DNA of 64,000 nt. Source: an uncultured Clostridia bacterium. GTDB taxonomy: Bacteria > Bacillota > Clostridia > Christensenellales > Aristaeellaceae. The notes below the pieces were generated by a model. The model did not search any database, was not told the DNA's origin, and saw only the letters and a program-made list of their open reading frames with translations. Below are positions 7,826 to 15,792 of this stretch, in pieces; positions within the stretch are counted from its first letter, which is position 1, and every line of letters begins with the position of its first letter. The stretch covers positions 62,001 to 126,000 of the forward strand of contig CAKULG010000005.1 in NCBI GenBank assembly GCA_934667105.1, written 5' to 3'. A program made the translations under genes and the position numbers.

Positions 7826-8694
7826 TTCGGAAATTTACGGGCGAGGGGGAGCGGCTGGACGTGCTGCTTTCCCGGGATGGGGGAATCACCCGCTCCCGGG
7901 CGGCGGCGCTGATTAAGGAGGGCTGCGTGCAGGTGGACGGCAGGCGGGAGGAAAAGCCCGCCAGTAAGCCGGGCACCGGGGCGCGCGTGGTGCTGACACT
8001 GCCCGAAACGCGGCCAGCCCAGGCCCAGGCTCAGGATATTCCCCTGGAAATTCTCTATCAAGACGCGCACCTGGCGGTGATCGTGAAGCCCTGCGGCATG
8101 GTGGTGCATCCCGCCGCAGGCAATGAGGACGGCACGCTGGTGAACGCGCTGCTGTTCCATCTGGATCATCTGTCGGGTATCGGCGGGGAAATGCGCCCCG
8201 GCATCGTGCACCGGCTGGATAAGGATACCAGCGGGCTGATGCTGGTGGCCAAGGACGATCAGACCCACGCCGCCCTTTCCCGCCAGTTGGCGGAGCGGCA
8301 GATGGAAAAGCATTACCGGGCGGTGGTGGCGGGCCGCATGAAGGAAGAAAGCGGCGTGATTGAAAAGCCCATCGGCCGCAGCGCGGCGGACCGCAAAAAA
8401 ATGGCCGTCACGGCGGACGGACGCTGGGCGCGGACGGAATGGCGCGTGCTGAAGGCCGGGCCGGACAGAACGCTGCTGGACGTGCATATCGTTACGGGAC
8501 GCACCCATCAGATTCGCGTGCATATGCAGTCCGTCGGGCATCCGGTGCTGGGGGATCCCCTGTACGGCAACCGGCATATGCCCTCCGCGCCCCGGCTGAT
8601 GCTCCACGCCTACTCCCTGGAATTTACCCATCCCGAAACAGGGGAGCGCATGCGCTTTACCGCCCCCTGCCCCTTTTGCGAGGAGGAAGCATGA
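7822..8694 (+). CDS. rluD: RluA-family 23S rRNA pseudouridine synthase (RluD-like)
   Basis: 290 aa. It isomerises uridines to pseudouridine in structured RNA, by position next to lspA most likely the RluD type acting on 23S rRNA. An S4 RNA-binding domain (about 10-65: R-L-D-V-L-L-S-R-D-G-G-I-T-R-S-R-A) precedes the catalytic domain, which has the signature H-R-L-D-K-D-T-S-G with catalytic Asp133. T-G-R-T-H-Q-I-R-V-H-M and G-D-P-L-Y-G follow. ATGA overlaps couple it to lspA upstream and to tlyA downstream. The symbol is assigned by context; closely related paralogues share these motifs. Confidence 0.88.
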   Translation: MIRKFTGEGERLDVLLSRDGGITRSRAAALIKEGCVQVDGRREEKPASKPGTGARVVLTLPETRPAQAQAQDIPLEILYQDAHLAVIVKPCGMVVHPAAGNEDGTLVNALLFHLDHLSGIGGEMRPGIVHRLDKDTSGLMLVAKDDQTHAALSRQLAERQMEKHYRAVVAGRMKEESGVIEKPIGRSAADRKKMAVTADGRWARTEWRVLKAGPDRTLLDVHIVTGRTHQIRVHMQSVGHPVLGDPLYGNRHMPSAPRLMLHAYSLEFTHPETGERMRFTAPCPFCEEEA

Positions 8695-9503
8695 ATCAAA
8701 AGAAGCGGCGCTTGGCCGAGCGCCTGGTGGAAATGGGGGCGTGCCCCCATGAAAAGGAGGCCGCCGCCCGGATTATGGCGGGCGAGGTGTATATCAACGG
8801 CCAAATCGCCCGCAACGGGGCCATGGTGAAGGAAAGCGACGCGGTGACGCTCAAGGGCGTGCTGCCTTATGCCAGCAAGGGGGGCTTCAAGCTCTCCGGC
8901 GCGCTGGAGGATTTCGGCGTGCAGGTGGAGGGCCGGGTGTGCGTGGACGCGGGGGCCAGCACCGGCGGCTTTACCGATTGCCTTTGCCAGCGGGGGGCGC
9001 GGCTGGTTTACGCCGTGGACGTGGGCTTTGGCCAGCTGATGGGCCGCCTGCGTCAGGATCCCCATGTGGTGAACCTGGAAAAAACCAACGTCAGCGATGA
9101 AAAGCTGCTGGCTCTGGATCCCCGCCCCGATTTGGGCACGGTGGATGTGAGCTATCTTTCCCTGCGCAAGGCGATCCCCTATTTTTCGGCCATTCTGCAT
9201 GGGGAGGGGGAGTTGGTGTGCCTGGTGAAGCCGCTTTTTGAAATTGACGACGCCCAGGCCCGGCGCACGGGCCAGATTCCCGACGAGGCCTACGCCCCGC
9301 TTTTGCGGGCGCTGATTCAGGATGTGAACGCGCTGCCCGGCGCGGCGGCGGCGGGGGTGACCCACAGCCCCGTTACCGGCAACGCGGGCACCCGGGAATT
9401 TTTCCTGCATGTGCTGCTGGGTCGGGAATGCCCGCCCATCCCTGAGGCGGAAATCCTCGCCGCTGTGGAGCGCGCCCGCGCGCTGGAAAATTACAGAAAA
9501 TAA
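8691..9503 (+). CDS. tlyA: TlyA-family rRNA 2'-O-methyltransferase
   Basis: 270 aa. An N-terminal S4 domain (residues 6-62, with A-R-I-M-A-G-E-V-Y-I-N-G) is joined to an FtsJ/RrmJ-type Rossmann methyltransferase with the SAM loop D-A-G-A-S-T-G-G-F-T-D (86-96) and V-K-P-L-F-E. Family members methylate ribose 2'-OH groups in 16S and/or 23S rRNA; older annotation as haemolysin is misleading. The start overlaps the rluD-like stop (ATGA; AGGAGG just upstream). It is the last gene of the operon and is followed by a strong hairpin terminator. Confidence 0.9.
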   Translation: MNQKKRRLAERLVEMGACPHEKEAAARIMAGEVYINGQIARNGAMVKESDAVTLKGVLPYASKGGFKLSGALEDFGVQVEGRVCVDAGASTGGFTDCLCQRGARLVYAVDVGFGQLMGRLRQDPHVVNLEKTNVSDEKLLALDPRPDLGTVDVSYLSLRKAIPYFSAILHGEGELVCLVKPLFEIDDAQARRTGQIPDEAYAPLLRALIQDVNALPGAAAAGVTHSPVTGNAGTREFFLHVLLGRECPPIPEAEILAAVERARALENYRK

Positions 9504-9579
9504 TGTAGAGGAAGATGGCGGAAAAACGCGCAGATTTCCTGCTTTTCGCCCTTACTCAAGCGGTTTTCCTGAAAGGAAA

Positions 9580-9623
9580 CAGGGGGAAAGCATTCTTTGA
9601 AGGTCAAAGAATGCTCCCCCCTG
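9580..9623. terminator. Bidirectional hairpin between tlyA and sigH
   Basis: Long stem with a 7-nt loop: arms CAGGGGG..AGCATTCTTT and AAAGAATGCT..CCCCTG with a small internal mismatch. It sits between two convergent genes and can end transcription from both. It belongs to the dispersed palindrome family described under findings. Confidence 0.8.
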
Positions 9624-9635
9624 CAATGCTTTTGG

Positions 9636-10286
9636 CTATTGATTGTGCTCTTCCAGGAATTTGAATAGCTTTCGTTTTACTCGCTGCAGCGCGTTGTCGA
9701 TGGATTTCACATGGCGGCCCAGCAGCTCCGCGATTTCCTGATAGCTTTTCCCGTCCATAAAGGCCTCCAGCACCTGGCGTTCCAGATCGGAAAGCAGCTC
9801 GTCGATCTGGGATTGAATGCCGGCCAGATCCTCCTGACTGATGTAGAGATCCTCCGGGTTAGTCACTCGGCCCTCGATCACATCCAGCAGCGTGCGATCG
9901 GATTCTTCATCATAGAGGGGCTTATTGAGGGAAACGTAGCTATTGAGGGGCACATGCTTTTGCCGGGTGGCCGCCTTAATGGCGGTGATGATCTGGCGCT
10001 TCACGCACAGCTCCGCAAAGGAACGGAAGGAGGCCAGGCGGTCGGGCTGAAAATCCCGGATGGCCTTATACAGGCCGATCATCCCCTCCTGCACAATGTC
10101 CTCGTGATCCGCACCGATGAGAAAATAGCTGCGGGCCTTGGAGCGAACAAAGTTTTTATATTTATTCAGCAGATAGGCCAGGGCCTGGCCGTCGCCGCCC
10201 TGGGCAAGCACTGCCACTTCCTCGTCCGAAAGGGGCAGGAAGCGTTCGTTTTCTTTTTGTTCGTCGGTCAGATAGGAATCGGGCAT
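9636..10286 (-). CDS. sigH: RNA polymerase sigma-H factor
   Basis: 216 aa, typical SigH length. Region 2 is clear (Y-K-N-F-V-R-S-K-A-R-S-Y-F-L-I-G-A-D-H-E-D-I-V-Q-E-G split over 43-68; then R-D-F-Q-P-D-R-L-A-S-F-R-S-F-A). Region 4 is a C-terminal helix-turn-helix (S-Y-Q-E-I-A-E-L-L-G-R-H-V-K-S-I-D-N-A). In Firmicutes SigH directs early stationary phase, competence and sporulation genes. The start follows GGGAGGT. It lies 37 bp downstream of rlmB in the conserved mrnC-thyX-rlmB-sigH order of Clostridia, which supports the name. Confidence 0.92.
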   Translation of the reverse strand: MPDSYLTDEQKENERFLPLSDEEVAVLAQGGDGQALAYLLNKYKNFVRSKARSYFLIGADHEDIVQEGMIGLYKAIRDFQPDRLASFRSFAELCVKRQIITAIKAATRQKHVPLNSYVSLNKPLYDEESDRTLLDVIEGRVTNPEDLYISQEDLAGIQSQIDELLSDLERQVLEAFMDGKSYQEIAELLGRHVKSIDNALQRVKRKLFKFLEEHNQ

Positions 10287-10323
10287 GGCTTACCTCCCGA
10301 TGAGAGAATTTAGGGGCGGCCGC

Positions 10324-11508
10324 TTACCCGCGGCAAGAGAAGGCGGCGTACATCATCACGCCCGCGGCCACGGACGCATTCAGGGAGCCCACGCCGCCCT
10401 TCATGGGCAGGGACACCCGGTAATCGCACGCTTCCAGCACCAGGCGGCTGACCCCCTCGCCCTCCGCGCCGATAATCAGCGCCAGGGGACGGTTGAAATC
10501 CACCTTGCGGTAATCCTCGCCCTCCATATCGGCGGCATAGAGCCACACGCCTCGGGCCTTAAGCATTTCCAGGGTGCGGGTCAGGTTGGTCACCCGGGCC
10601 ACCTTCACCGTTTCAATGGCCCCGGCGGAGGCCTTCACGGCGGAGGGGGTGAGCCCCACGGCCCGGCGCTCGGGCACAATCACGCCGTGAGCGCCCACGC
10701 AGGCGGCGGTGCGGATGATGGCCCCCAGGTTCTGGGGATCGGTCACGCCGTCCAGCACCACCAGGAAGGGCGCTTCGTTCTTTTCCTGGGCCTCGGCCAG
10801 CATGTCCTCCACCTCGTAATAGCGATAGGCGGAAGCGAAGGCCAGCATGCCCTGATGATTGCGGGTGATTTCATCCAGCCGCGCCCGCTCCACCATCTGC
10901 ACGGGGATATGCCGCTCCCGGGCCATGGCCACGATTTCCTTGGCCGTGCCCGAAAGATCGCCACGGGCGACCAGCAGCTTTTCAATATCCCGGCCGCTCT
11001 TGATGGCCTCGCGGATGGGGTTACGCCCGGAAAGCAGGTTTTCGGGGGGCAGGAACGCATCCGGCCGTTCAGGGGCGGGCTGGAAAGCGGGCTTTTCGGG
11101 CCGGGGAGCGGTGAAGGCGGGCTTTTCCGGGAAATCCCGGCGCGGGGCGGGGGCGGGCTTACGCTCCTGGAAGCCGCGCTTTTCCTGGAGGCCGTTCTTT
11201 TCCGGATAGCCGCCGCGCCTTTTATCCGGCGCGTCCTCCCGGCGGCCCTGGGGGGCGTAGGGCTTTTGGCCCTGATAGCCGGACTTACCATGAAAATCGC
11301 GCTTTTCGCCGTGGGAATTTCCCTTTCCGGCGGGCTTTCCGTAGGGGCGGTAGCCGTCGTTTCCGGCGCTTTCATTTTCCCGGCGCTGCGCGTCCGCCTT
11401 GGCGGAGGCGCGGCGATAGCGGGCCCCCTCCTCTTCCAGGCGGCTGTCGCTGCGCAGATGATCGGCGCGGCTCATTTTCTTGGGCTTCATATTCTGATAA
11501 AAGGCCAT
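10324..11508 (-). CDS. rlmB: 23S rRNA (guanosine-2'-O)-methyltransferase RlmB
   Basis: 394 aa, against roughly 245-250 for the usual enzyme. The catalytic part begins near residue 152 (L-L-S-G-R-N-P-I-R-E-A). It has the SpoU motifs L-D-G-V-T-D-P-Q-N-L-G-A-I-I-R-T-A, I-I-G-A-E-G-E-G-V-S-R-L-V and L-P-M-K-G-G-V-G-S-L-N-A-S-V-A. It 2'-O-methylates a conserved guanosine of 23S rRNA (G2251 in E. coli numbering). Residues 1-150 are a Lys/Arg/Gly/Pro-rich, apparently disordered extension with recurring K-P-A-F and R-G-F-Q-E-like pieces, probably an RNA-binding tail. Start set by AAAGGAGAAACCC. Position between thyX and sigH is conserved. Confidence 0.9.
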   Translation of the reverse strand: MAFYQNMKPKKMSRADHLRSDSRLEEEGARYRRASAKADAQRRENESAGNDGYRPYGKPAGKGNSHGEKRDFHGKSGYQGQKPYAPQGRREDAPDKRRGGYPEKNGLQEKRGFQERKPAPAPRRDFPEKPAFTAPRPEKPAFQPAPERPDAFLPPENLLSGRNPIREAIKSGRDIEKLLVARGDLSGTAKEIVAMARERHIPVQMVERARLDEITRNHQGMLAFASAYRYYEVEDMLAEAQEKNEAPFLVVLDGVTDPQNLGAIIRTAACVGAHGVIVPERRAVGLTPSAVKASAGAIETVKVARVTNLTRTLEMLKARGVWLYAADMEGEDYRKVDFNRPLALIIGAEGEGVSRLVLEACDYRVSLPMKGGVGSLNASVAAGVMMYAAFSCRG

Positions 11509-11541
11509 GGGTTTCTCCTTTCAAACGGCGGATACGCCGTG

Positions 11542-12261
11542 TTACAGCGATTGATAGAATGCGCGCACCGTCTGGGCCTGGCCGCAGCTCTTGGCCCCCT
11601 CGGGGCAAGCGCCCCGCAGGCAGCCCGGCCCGGCGGAAGAAAAAATCACGGGGGCGGCCTCCTTGCACAGCCGCAGCATCTGGGCGGCCAGGGCGCGAAT
11701 TTCCCACTGGGCGCGGGTGCAGCAGCGCAGGGAAAAGAAATGCAGCAGTTCCCGGGCGTTCATGGTGAAGGTGATATGCGTTTCACAGGCGTTGGGCAGC
11801 ACGAAGCGCGCGTCCTCGTTAGCGCCCTCGCCCGCCCCCAGCTTTTCCTGCCAGGCGGCGTACCAGGCCTGCATCTGCGCCATCTGTCCCTCAAATTCCG
11901 CCCGGGCCTGGGGGCCCAGGGCTGCGATGCGGGGCGGCACAATATAGCCGAAGCCCTCCGCCAGGGAAACATAGCGCTGGCTCTGAACGGAGAAGCTGGC
12001 GATGCGGTGACGGGTCAGCTGCGCCAGCAGCGCCCGGCTGACCCCCTGGACGGTGAAGGTGAAGGAGGCGTGCTCCAGAATGGAATCATGGCCGGAGGCG
12101 AGCACCCGCTTGAGAAATTCGCCCTGCTCCTGTTGCGAAACCCGGCTTTGCAATTCCTCCATTTCCAAGGCGGAATAGCAGGTGCGCGCCGCCAGGGCGC
12201 AGACTTTTTCGGGCTCGGGGGTGTGGGTGAGCAGCGTCACTTGCAGCGTTTTCTCGGGCAT
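11542..12261 (-). CDS. thyX: FAD-dependent thymidylate synthase
   Basis: 239 aa. It makes dTMP from dUMP with methylene-tetrahydrofolate, FAD and NADPH. The ThyX signature R-H-R followed seven residues later by Ser is present (R84-H-R-I-A-S-F-S-V-Q-S-Q-R-Y). H-x-S-I-L-E-H near residue 59-64 is the flavin-binding helix region. The C-terminus has an extra Cys-rich segment (C-L-R-G-A-C-P-E-G-A-K-S-C), seen in some Clostridia and possibly metal-binding. The start is the ATG after GGAGGCGCTGTGAC; the longer frame to 12375 overlaps mrnC. mrnC ends 1 bp upstream. Confidence 0.93.
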   Translation of the reverse strand: MPEKTLQVTLLTHTPEPEKVCALAARTCYSALEMEELQSRVSQQEQGEFLKRVLASGHDSILEHASFTFTVQGVSRALLAQLTRHRIASFSVQSQRYVSLAEGFGYIVPPRIAALGPQARAEFEGQMAQMQAWYAAWQEKLGAGEGANEDARFVLPNACETHITFTMNARELLHFFSLRCCTRAQWEIRALAAQMLRLCKEAAPVIFSSAGPGCLRGACPEGAKSCGQAQTVRAFYQSL

Positions 12262-12262
12262 G

Positions 12263-12667
12263 TCACAGCGCCTCCGTAATCCATTCGAATATTTCGCCCA
12301 GGCGATCCATATCCCCAATGAGATACAGAAAGCCCAAAAGCGCTTCCAGCCCCGTCGCGTTGGCGTATTCGCCAACCGTGGCGGATTTGGGGGCGCTGTG
12401 ATGGGCGTGGGCGTTGCGGCCGCGCTTGACGATGAGCAGCTCCTCTTCCGTCAGGCGCGGCAGCAGCGCGGATAATGCTTTGCTTTGGGATACGGCGTTC
12501 ACCGCCTGGGTGGCCGCCGTGTGCATGCCCCGCACGGGCAGGTTTTCCTCCATCAGCCGGGTGCGCACCAGCAGGGCGTGAACGCCGTCTCCGATATAGG
12601 CCAATTGCAGGGGGGAAAGCATGCGGGCCGCCTCCCGGGAGAGGCGGGGGGAGAGAGGGGCGCTCAT
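12263..12667 (-). CDS. mrnC: Mini-ribonuclease III
   Basis: 134 aa. A single RNase III catalytic domain without the dsRNA-binding domain, as in Mini-III, which trims 23S rRNA precursor ends. Catalytic acidic residues are visible: Asp27 in Y-I-G-D-G-V-H-A and Glu108 in T-G-L-E-A-L-L-G-F-L-Y-L. R-G-x-N-A sits between them. It overlaps the upstream araC stop by 4 bp and is followed by thyX after 1 bp, so translation of the three is coupled. Confidence 0.92.
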   Translation of the reverse strand: MSAPLSPRLSREAARMLSPLQLAYIGDGVHALLVRTRLMEENLPVRGMHTAATQAVNAVSQSKALSALLPRLTEEELLIVKRGRNAHAHHSAPKSATVGEYANATGLEALLGFLYLIGDMDRLGEIFEWITEAL

Positions 12668-13539
12668 TTAAGCGCCGTCTTGCTGTAGGCGGAGGGGCTC
12701 ATGCCCACGATGTTTTTGAAAGTCTTGGAGAAGTGGTAGGGGTCGTTCATACCCACCTCCACGCCGGCCTGACGCACCGTGCAGCCGTCCTTGAGCAGCA
12801 CCTTGGCCCGCTCCATCTTGCAGAAAAGCTGATAGCTCTGGGGCGGCATGCCCATTTCGGAAACGAAGCGCTTCCGGAAGGTTTCTACCGGCATGCGGGA
12901 AAGCGCGGCCATATCGCTGAGGGAGAAGCTGTCGCGATACTGATTTTTGCGCATGGCGTCCACCACCTTGGCGATCTCGTGGGAGAGCACCGCGTCCATG
13001 GCCACGGGCTGGCCGGAATGGGAGGCCAGCATGGCCCAGAGCAGCTGCTGCAGCTGCGCGCTGGAGGGATCCTGGGCGGCCATCACCCGTACCGTGGCCT
13101 GCACGATATGCTTGGCCAAATTCAGCTGGGAGGGCAGCGCGCCCTGCTTCATGATCCGGTGAGGCAACGCGCCCATCCGCTGCAGGAACGCGCCGGACAG
13201 CGTGCCGCCCACCATCAGCCAGAGCACCCGGGCCTCCTGGGGCACTTCCAGCGTCACCCCCTGGGAGCCGGGAGGCAGCATGCAGCATTCGCCCGCCCGC
13301 AGATGGAAGGAAGCGTCCTCGTTGCTCAGCGTCAGCGCGCCGCCCTCCACCGCCAGCCACAGCCAGTTATCGCACGTCCGCAGGGATTGGCAGCCGCTTT
13401 GCAGCATGGCGGAGCCGGACGCGGCGATATAAACGCCGCTGGCCCCGGCCAGCGCGTCGGGGGTGTGAGAGCCCTCCACCAGCACGGCGGGCATTTCGGT
13501 CGCTTCGGGTTTATTTTCAAATAATAAAGAATCAGCCAT
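12664..13539 (-). CDS. AraC-family transcriptional regulator
   Basis: 291 aa. The N-terminal half is an AraC-type cupin-like sensor (about 20-150; R-A-G-E-C-C-M-L-P-P-G-S) that should bind a small ligand. The C-terminal 100 residues hold two helix-turn-helix motifs: F-S-L-S-D-M-A-A-L-S-R-M-P-V-E-T-F-R and, after A-K-V-L-L-K-D-G, the second ending Y-H-F-S-K-T-F-K-N-I-V-G-M-S-P-S-A-Y. No transmembrane segment, unlike the two large AraC proteins in this window. It heads the mrnC-thyX-rlmB-sigH transcript, an unusual place for a sugar-type regulator. Start chosen at the ATG after GGAGGAAATGCAAA. Confidence 0.88.
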   Translation of the reverse strand: MADSLLFENKPEATEMPAVLVEGSHTPDALAGASGVYIAASGSAMLQSGCQSLRTCDNWLWLAVEGGALTLSNEDASFHLRAGECCMLPPGSQGVTLEVPQEARVLWLMVGGTLSGAFLQRMGALPHRIMKQGALPSQLNLAKHIVQATVRVMAAQDPSSAQLQQLLWAMLASHSGQPVAMDAVLSHEIAKVVDAMRKNQYRDSFSLSDMAALSRMPVETFRKRFVSEMGMPPQSYQLFCKMERAKVLLKDGCTVRQAGVEVGMNDPYHFSKTFKNIVGMSPSAYSKTALK

Positions 13540-13573
13540 TTTGCATTTCCTCCATTTCCTCAAGTACGCTTTC

Positions 13574-13602
13574 ATTTTACATCCCAAATCATACAATGTC
13601 AA
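13574..13602 (-). promoter_or_regulatory. Promoter of the araC-mrnC-thyX-rlmB-sigH operon
   Basis: Minus strand TTGACA, 17-bp spacer, TAAAAT, 34 bp before the araC start. Confidence 0.8.
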
Positions 13603-13737
13603 GAAGCAAACCAAAAATCACATATATTGAATAGAGAAATGCCCGGGAAAATGGTCACTTTGTAAAGAGAGAACGCCCTTCAGGCCACCCAGGAAAGTTT
13701 TTTTGCAATTTACCAAAACATTGGGAAACAAATCCCT

Positions 13738-13766
13738 TTTCTTTTCCGTCTATATAGGTGTATAAT
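13738..13766 (+). promoter_or_regulatory. Probable promoter for the 13812 gene
   Basis: A perfect TATAAT at 13761-13766 with a weak -35 (TTTCTT) 17 bp upstream. The gap 13540-13811 holds only this and the divergent promoter. Confidence 0.55.
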
Positions 13767-13811
13767 AAAGAGCGCTTCCGGAAACGGAGGCTGAAAGGAA
13801 GATGAACTGAA

Positions 13812-14753
13812 ATGAAGAAAACGCGCGTTATGCTCCTGCTGCTGGCGCTGGCCCTGGCGCTGGGCGCGCTGCCTGCCCAGGCGGCGGAAAAGCCCCTGAC
13901 CATGGAATTTACCGGCCCCGTCACCCTCACGGAGGGGAAAAGCGCCGTGGTGCTGAAAACCAAGGTGAACAGCACGGAATCGGGCGTGATTTCCTATAAA
14001 TTGGTGGATAACGTGGATAAGAATAAGCCCGTCGTCTTTGAACAGACGGTGGAAAACGTGAAGGCGGGGGACGCCGTGGAATGGACGGCCCCCTATTACG
14101 CCGCCGATATGAGCAACAGCAAGCCTACCAAGCAGCTTCGGGCCACCTTCACCATGGACGGCAAAACCTATACCTTCAACCTGTATTATAATTATTCCGC
14201 CAAGAAGGGCGAGGCTCCCCAGGTGATTATCGAGCGGGCGTCGTATTATCCCAACAATACCGCTTGCAGCTTCGGCCCCCAGTTCCGGGTGGTCAGCCCC
14301 GAAAAGACGGATAAATGGTACATGTTCACGCCCGTCGATCTGACTATCCAGGGCCGCCAGGAATTTGAGTATGTGGCCAGCAATATGTATATCATCGGCA
14401 AGGTGTATGTGGATGTGGCGGGGGACAGCGTGACGGTGACGTATCACAATTATTACGCCGATCAGGGCGGCAACACCGAAACGATTTCCGAATTTTTCAC
14501 CTTCTTCCCCGATTATGCCAGCGTCGGCGAGGTGGAGCCTGAAAAGATGGGCGTGCCCGGCTTTGCCTTCGGCCAGGCTCTGAGCATTGAAAACGACCTG
14601 GCGGGGGATACCAACGTGCTGCTCTTTGTGCGCAACCGGGTGAATTATCTGGATTATGTGACCAAGACCAAAAAGCTGACCCGCTTCTGGCCCAACATTC
14701 CCGAGCGTAAGGCGCTGCGGGAGGATATGCTGGCGCTGATGCAGCGGCAATAA
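13812..14753 (+). CDS. Secreted protein with an unnamed C-terminal domain
   Basis: 313 aa with a Sec signal peptide (residues 1-24, A-Q-A-A before E-K). Residues 28-130 look like a beta-rich Ig-like module (F-T-G-P-V-T-L-T-E-G-K-S). From about 140 to the end it aligns by eye with the last 155 residues of the repeat protein at 33597: both have N-N-T-x-C-S-x-G-P, D-x-W-Y-x-x-T-P-x-D-L, T-V-T-Y, and a final F-x-F-G-Q-x-x-x-I followed by D-T-x-V. I do not recognise the family. The product is presumably exported and either released or held at the surface, with no anchor visible. RBS GGAAGATGAACTGAA is weak. A terminator follows. Confidence 0.75.
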   Translation: MKKTRVMLLLLALALALGALPAQAAEKPLTMEFTGPVTLTEGKSAVVLKTKVNSTESGVISYKLVDNVDKNKPVVFEQTVENVKAGDAVEWTAPYYAADMSNSKPTKQLRATFTMDGKTYTFNLYYNYSAKKGEAPQVIIERASYYPNNTACSFGPQFRVVSPEKTDKWYMFTPVDLTIQGRQEFEYVASNMYIIGKVYVDVAGDSVTVTYHNYYADQGGNTETISEFFTFFPDYASVGEVEPEKMGVPGFAFGQALSIENDLAGDTNVLLFVRNRVNYLDYVTKTKKLTRFWPNIPERKALREDMLALMQRQ

Positions 14754-14777
14754 TTTCGCGTATTCATTTCAAACGTC

Positions 14778-14814
14778 CAGCCGGAACGGAAATCCTCCGC
14801 TCCGGCTGCTTTTT
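14778..14814 (+). terminator. Rho-independent terminator after the 13812 gene
   Basis: 8-bp stem CAGCCGGA/TCCGGCTG with a 15-nt loop, followed by CTTTT. It leaves no room for a promoter before the next start at 14827, so the next gene depends on read-through or on a promoter I could not see. Confidence 0.75.
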
Positions 14815-14826
14815 ACAGGAGATGCG

Positions 14827-15744
14827 ATGATGCGCAGGCTACGCTACACCCTGGAGCCCCAGGATGCGGGGCGGACGGTGAAATCCATTGCGCTGCGGGA
14901 ACTGCGGCTTTCCCGGGGCCAATTCAGCAGCCTGAAATTCCGCGACGGCCTGCGGGTGGCGGGCAGGCCGGTGCGGGCGGATGAGCGCCTTTCGGCGGGG
15001 GATACGCTGGAGGCGCTGCTTTGCGATACGGCGGAGCCCATTCGCCCCTACGAAGCGCCGCTGAAAATCGCCTATGCGGACGAGGACTATTTCATCCTGG
15101 ATAAGCCCGCGCCGCTGCCCACCCTGTCCTCCGCCCATCAGGAGGGGCCTACCCTGGAAAACGCACTGTACGCGCATTTGGGCTGCCCGGAAAACTATGT
15201 GTTTCGTCCGGTGAACCGCCTGGATAAGGGCACCAGCGGCCTGCTGGCCGCCGCCCGAAACGCCCACGCCCAGCAGCTTTTGCAGCGACAGCTGCACACG
15301 CCGGAATTTATCCGGGAATACCAGGCCCTGTGCCTGGGCGCGCCGCCCCGGGAGGCGGGGCGTATCGATCTGCCCATCGCCCGGGCGGGGGAGGGCGGCA
15401 GGCGCGGGGTCTCGCCCGATGGCAAGCCCGCCGTCACCCACTACCGCCTGGAGGCGCAGGGAGCGGGGCTTTCTTTGCTGCGGCTGCGGCTGGAAACGGG
15501 GCGAACGCACCAGATTCGTGTGCATCTGGCGGCCCTGGGCTGCCCCATCCTGGGGGATTATCTCTACGGCGCGGCGGATCCGGCCCTGCCCGGGCGCTTC
15601 GCCCTTCACGCCTGCCTGCTTTCCTTTCGCCACCCCCTGACGGGGCGAATTGTCGCTTGCGAATCCCCGCTGCCCGCCCCGCTTGCGGCGCGGCTGGATG
15701 GATTGACAATCCCCGGGGAAGCCCCTATAATAAATAAGTTATAA
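14827..15744 (+). CDS. RluA-family pseudouridine synthase
   Basis: 305 aa. A poorly conserved S4-like N-terminus (about 15-70) precedes the catalytic domain with N-R-L-D-K-G-T-S-G (catalytic Asp133), T-G-R-T-H-Q-I-R-V-H and G-D-Y-L-Y-G. It converts uridine to pseudouridine in rRNA or tRNA; the target is not clear, and the second RluA paralogue in the window (7822) is a separate enzyme. RBS AGGAG lies just before the first of two adjacent ATGs. The last codons overlap a perfect promoter for the next gene. Confidence 0.88.
   Translation: MMRRLRYTLEPQDAGRTVKSIALRELRLSRGQFSSLKFRDGLRVAGRPVRADERLSAGDTLEALLCDTAEPIRPYEAPLKIAYADEDYFILDKPAPLPTLSSAHQEGPTLENALYAHLGCPENYVFRPVNRLDKGTSGLLAAARNAHAQQLLQRQLHTPEFIREYQALCLGAPPREAGRIDLPIARAGEGGRRGVSPDGKPAVTHYRLEAQGAGLSLLRLRLETGRTHQIRVHLAALGCPILGDYLYGAADPALPGRFALHACLLSFRHPLTGRIVACESPLPAPLAARLDGLTIPGEAPIINKL
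15703..15731 (+). promoter_or_regulatory. Consensus promoter inside the end of the RluA-family gene
   Basis: Perfect TTGACA, 17-bp spacer, perfect TATAAT, within the 3' end of the preceding gene and 61 bp before the next ATG. It drives the phosphodiester glycosidase gene. Confidence 0.9.
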
Positions 15745-15792
15745 AAGCGCCGTTTGCCCTGCGGGGCAATCCGGCCCCAAGGAGGCTCACGA

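Noticed and set aside
10285..12279. 664-codon open frame on the plus strand opposite rlmB and thyX
   Set aside because: Low-complexity translation rich in Gly/His/Ala, antisense to two well-identified genes; a product of high GC.
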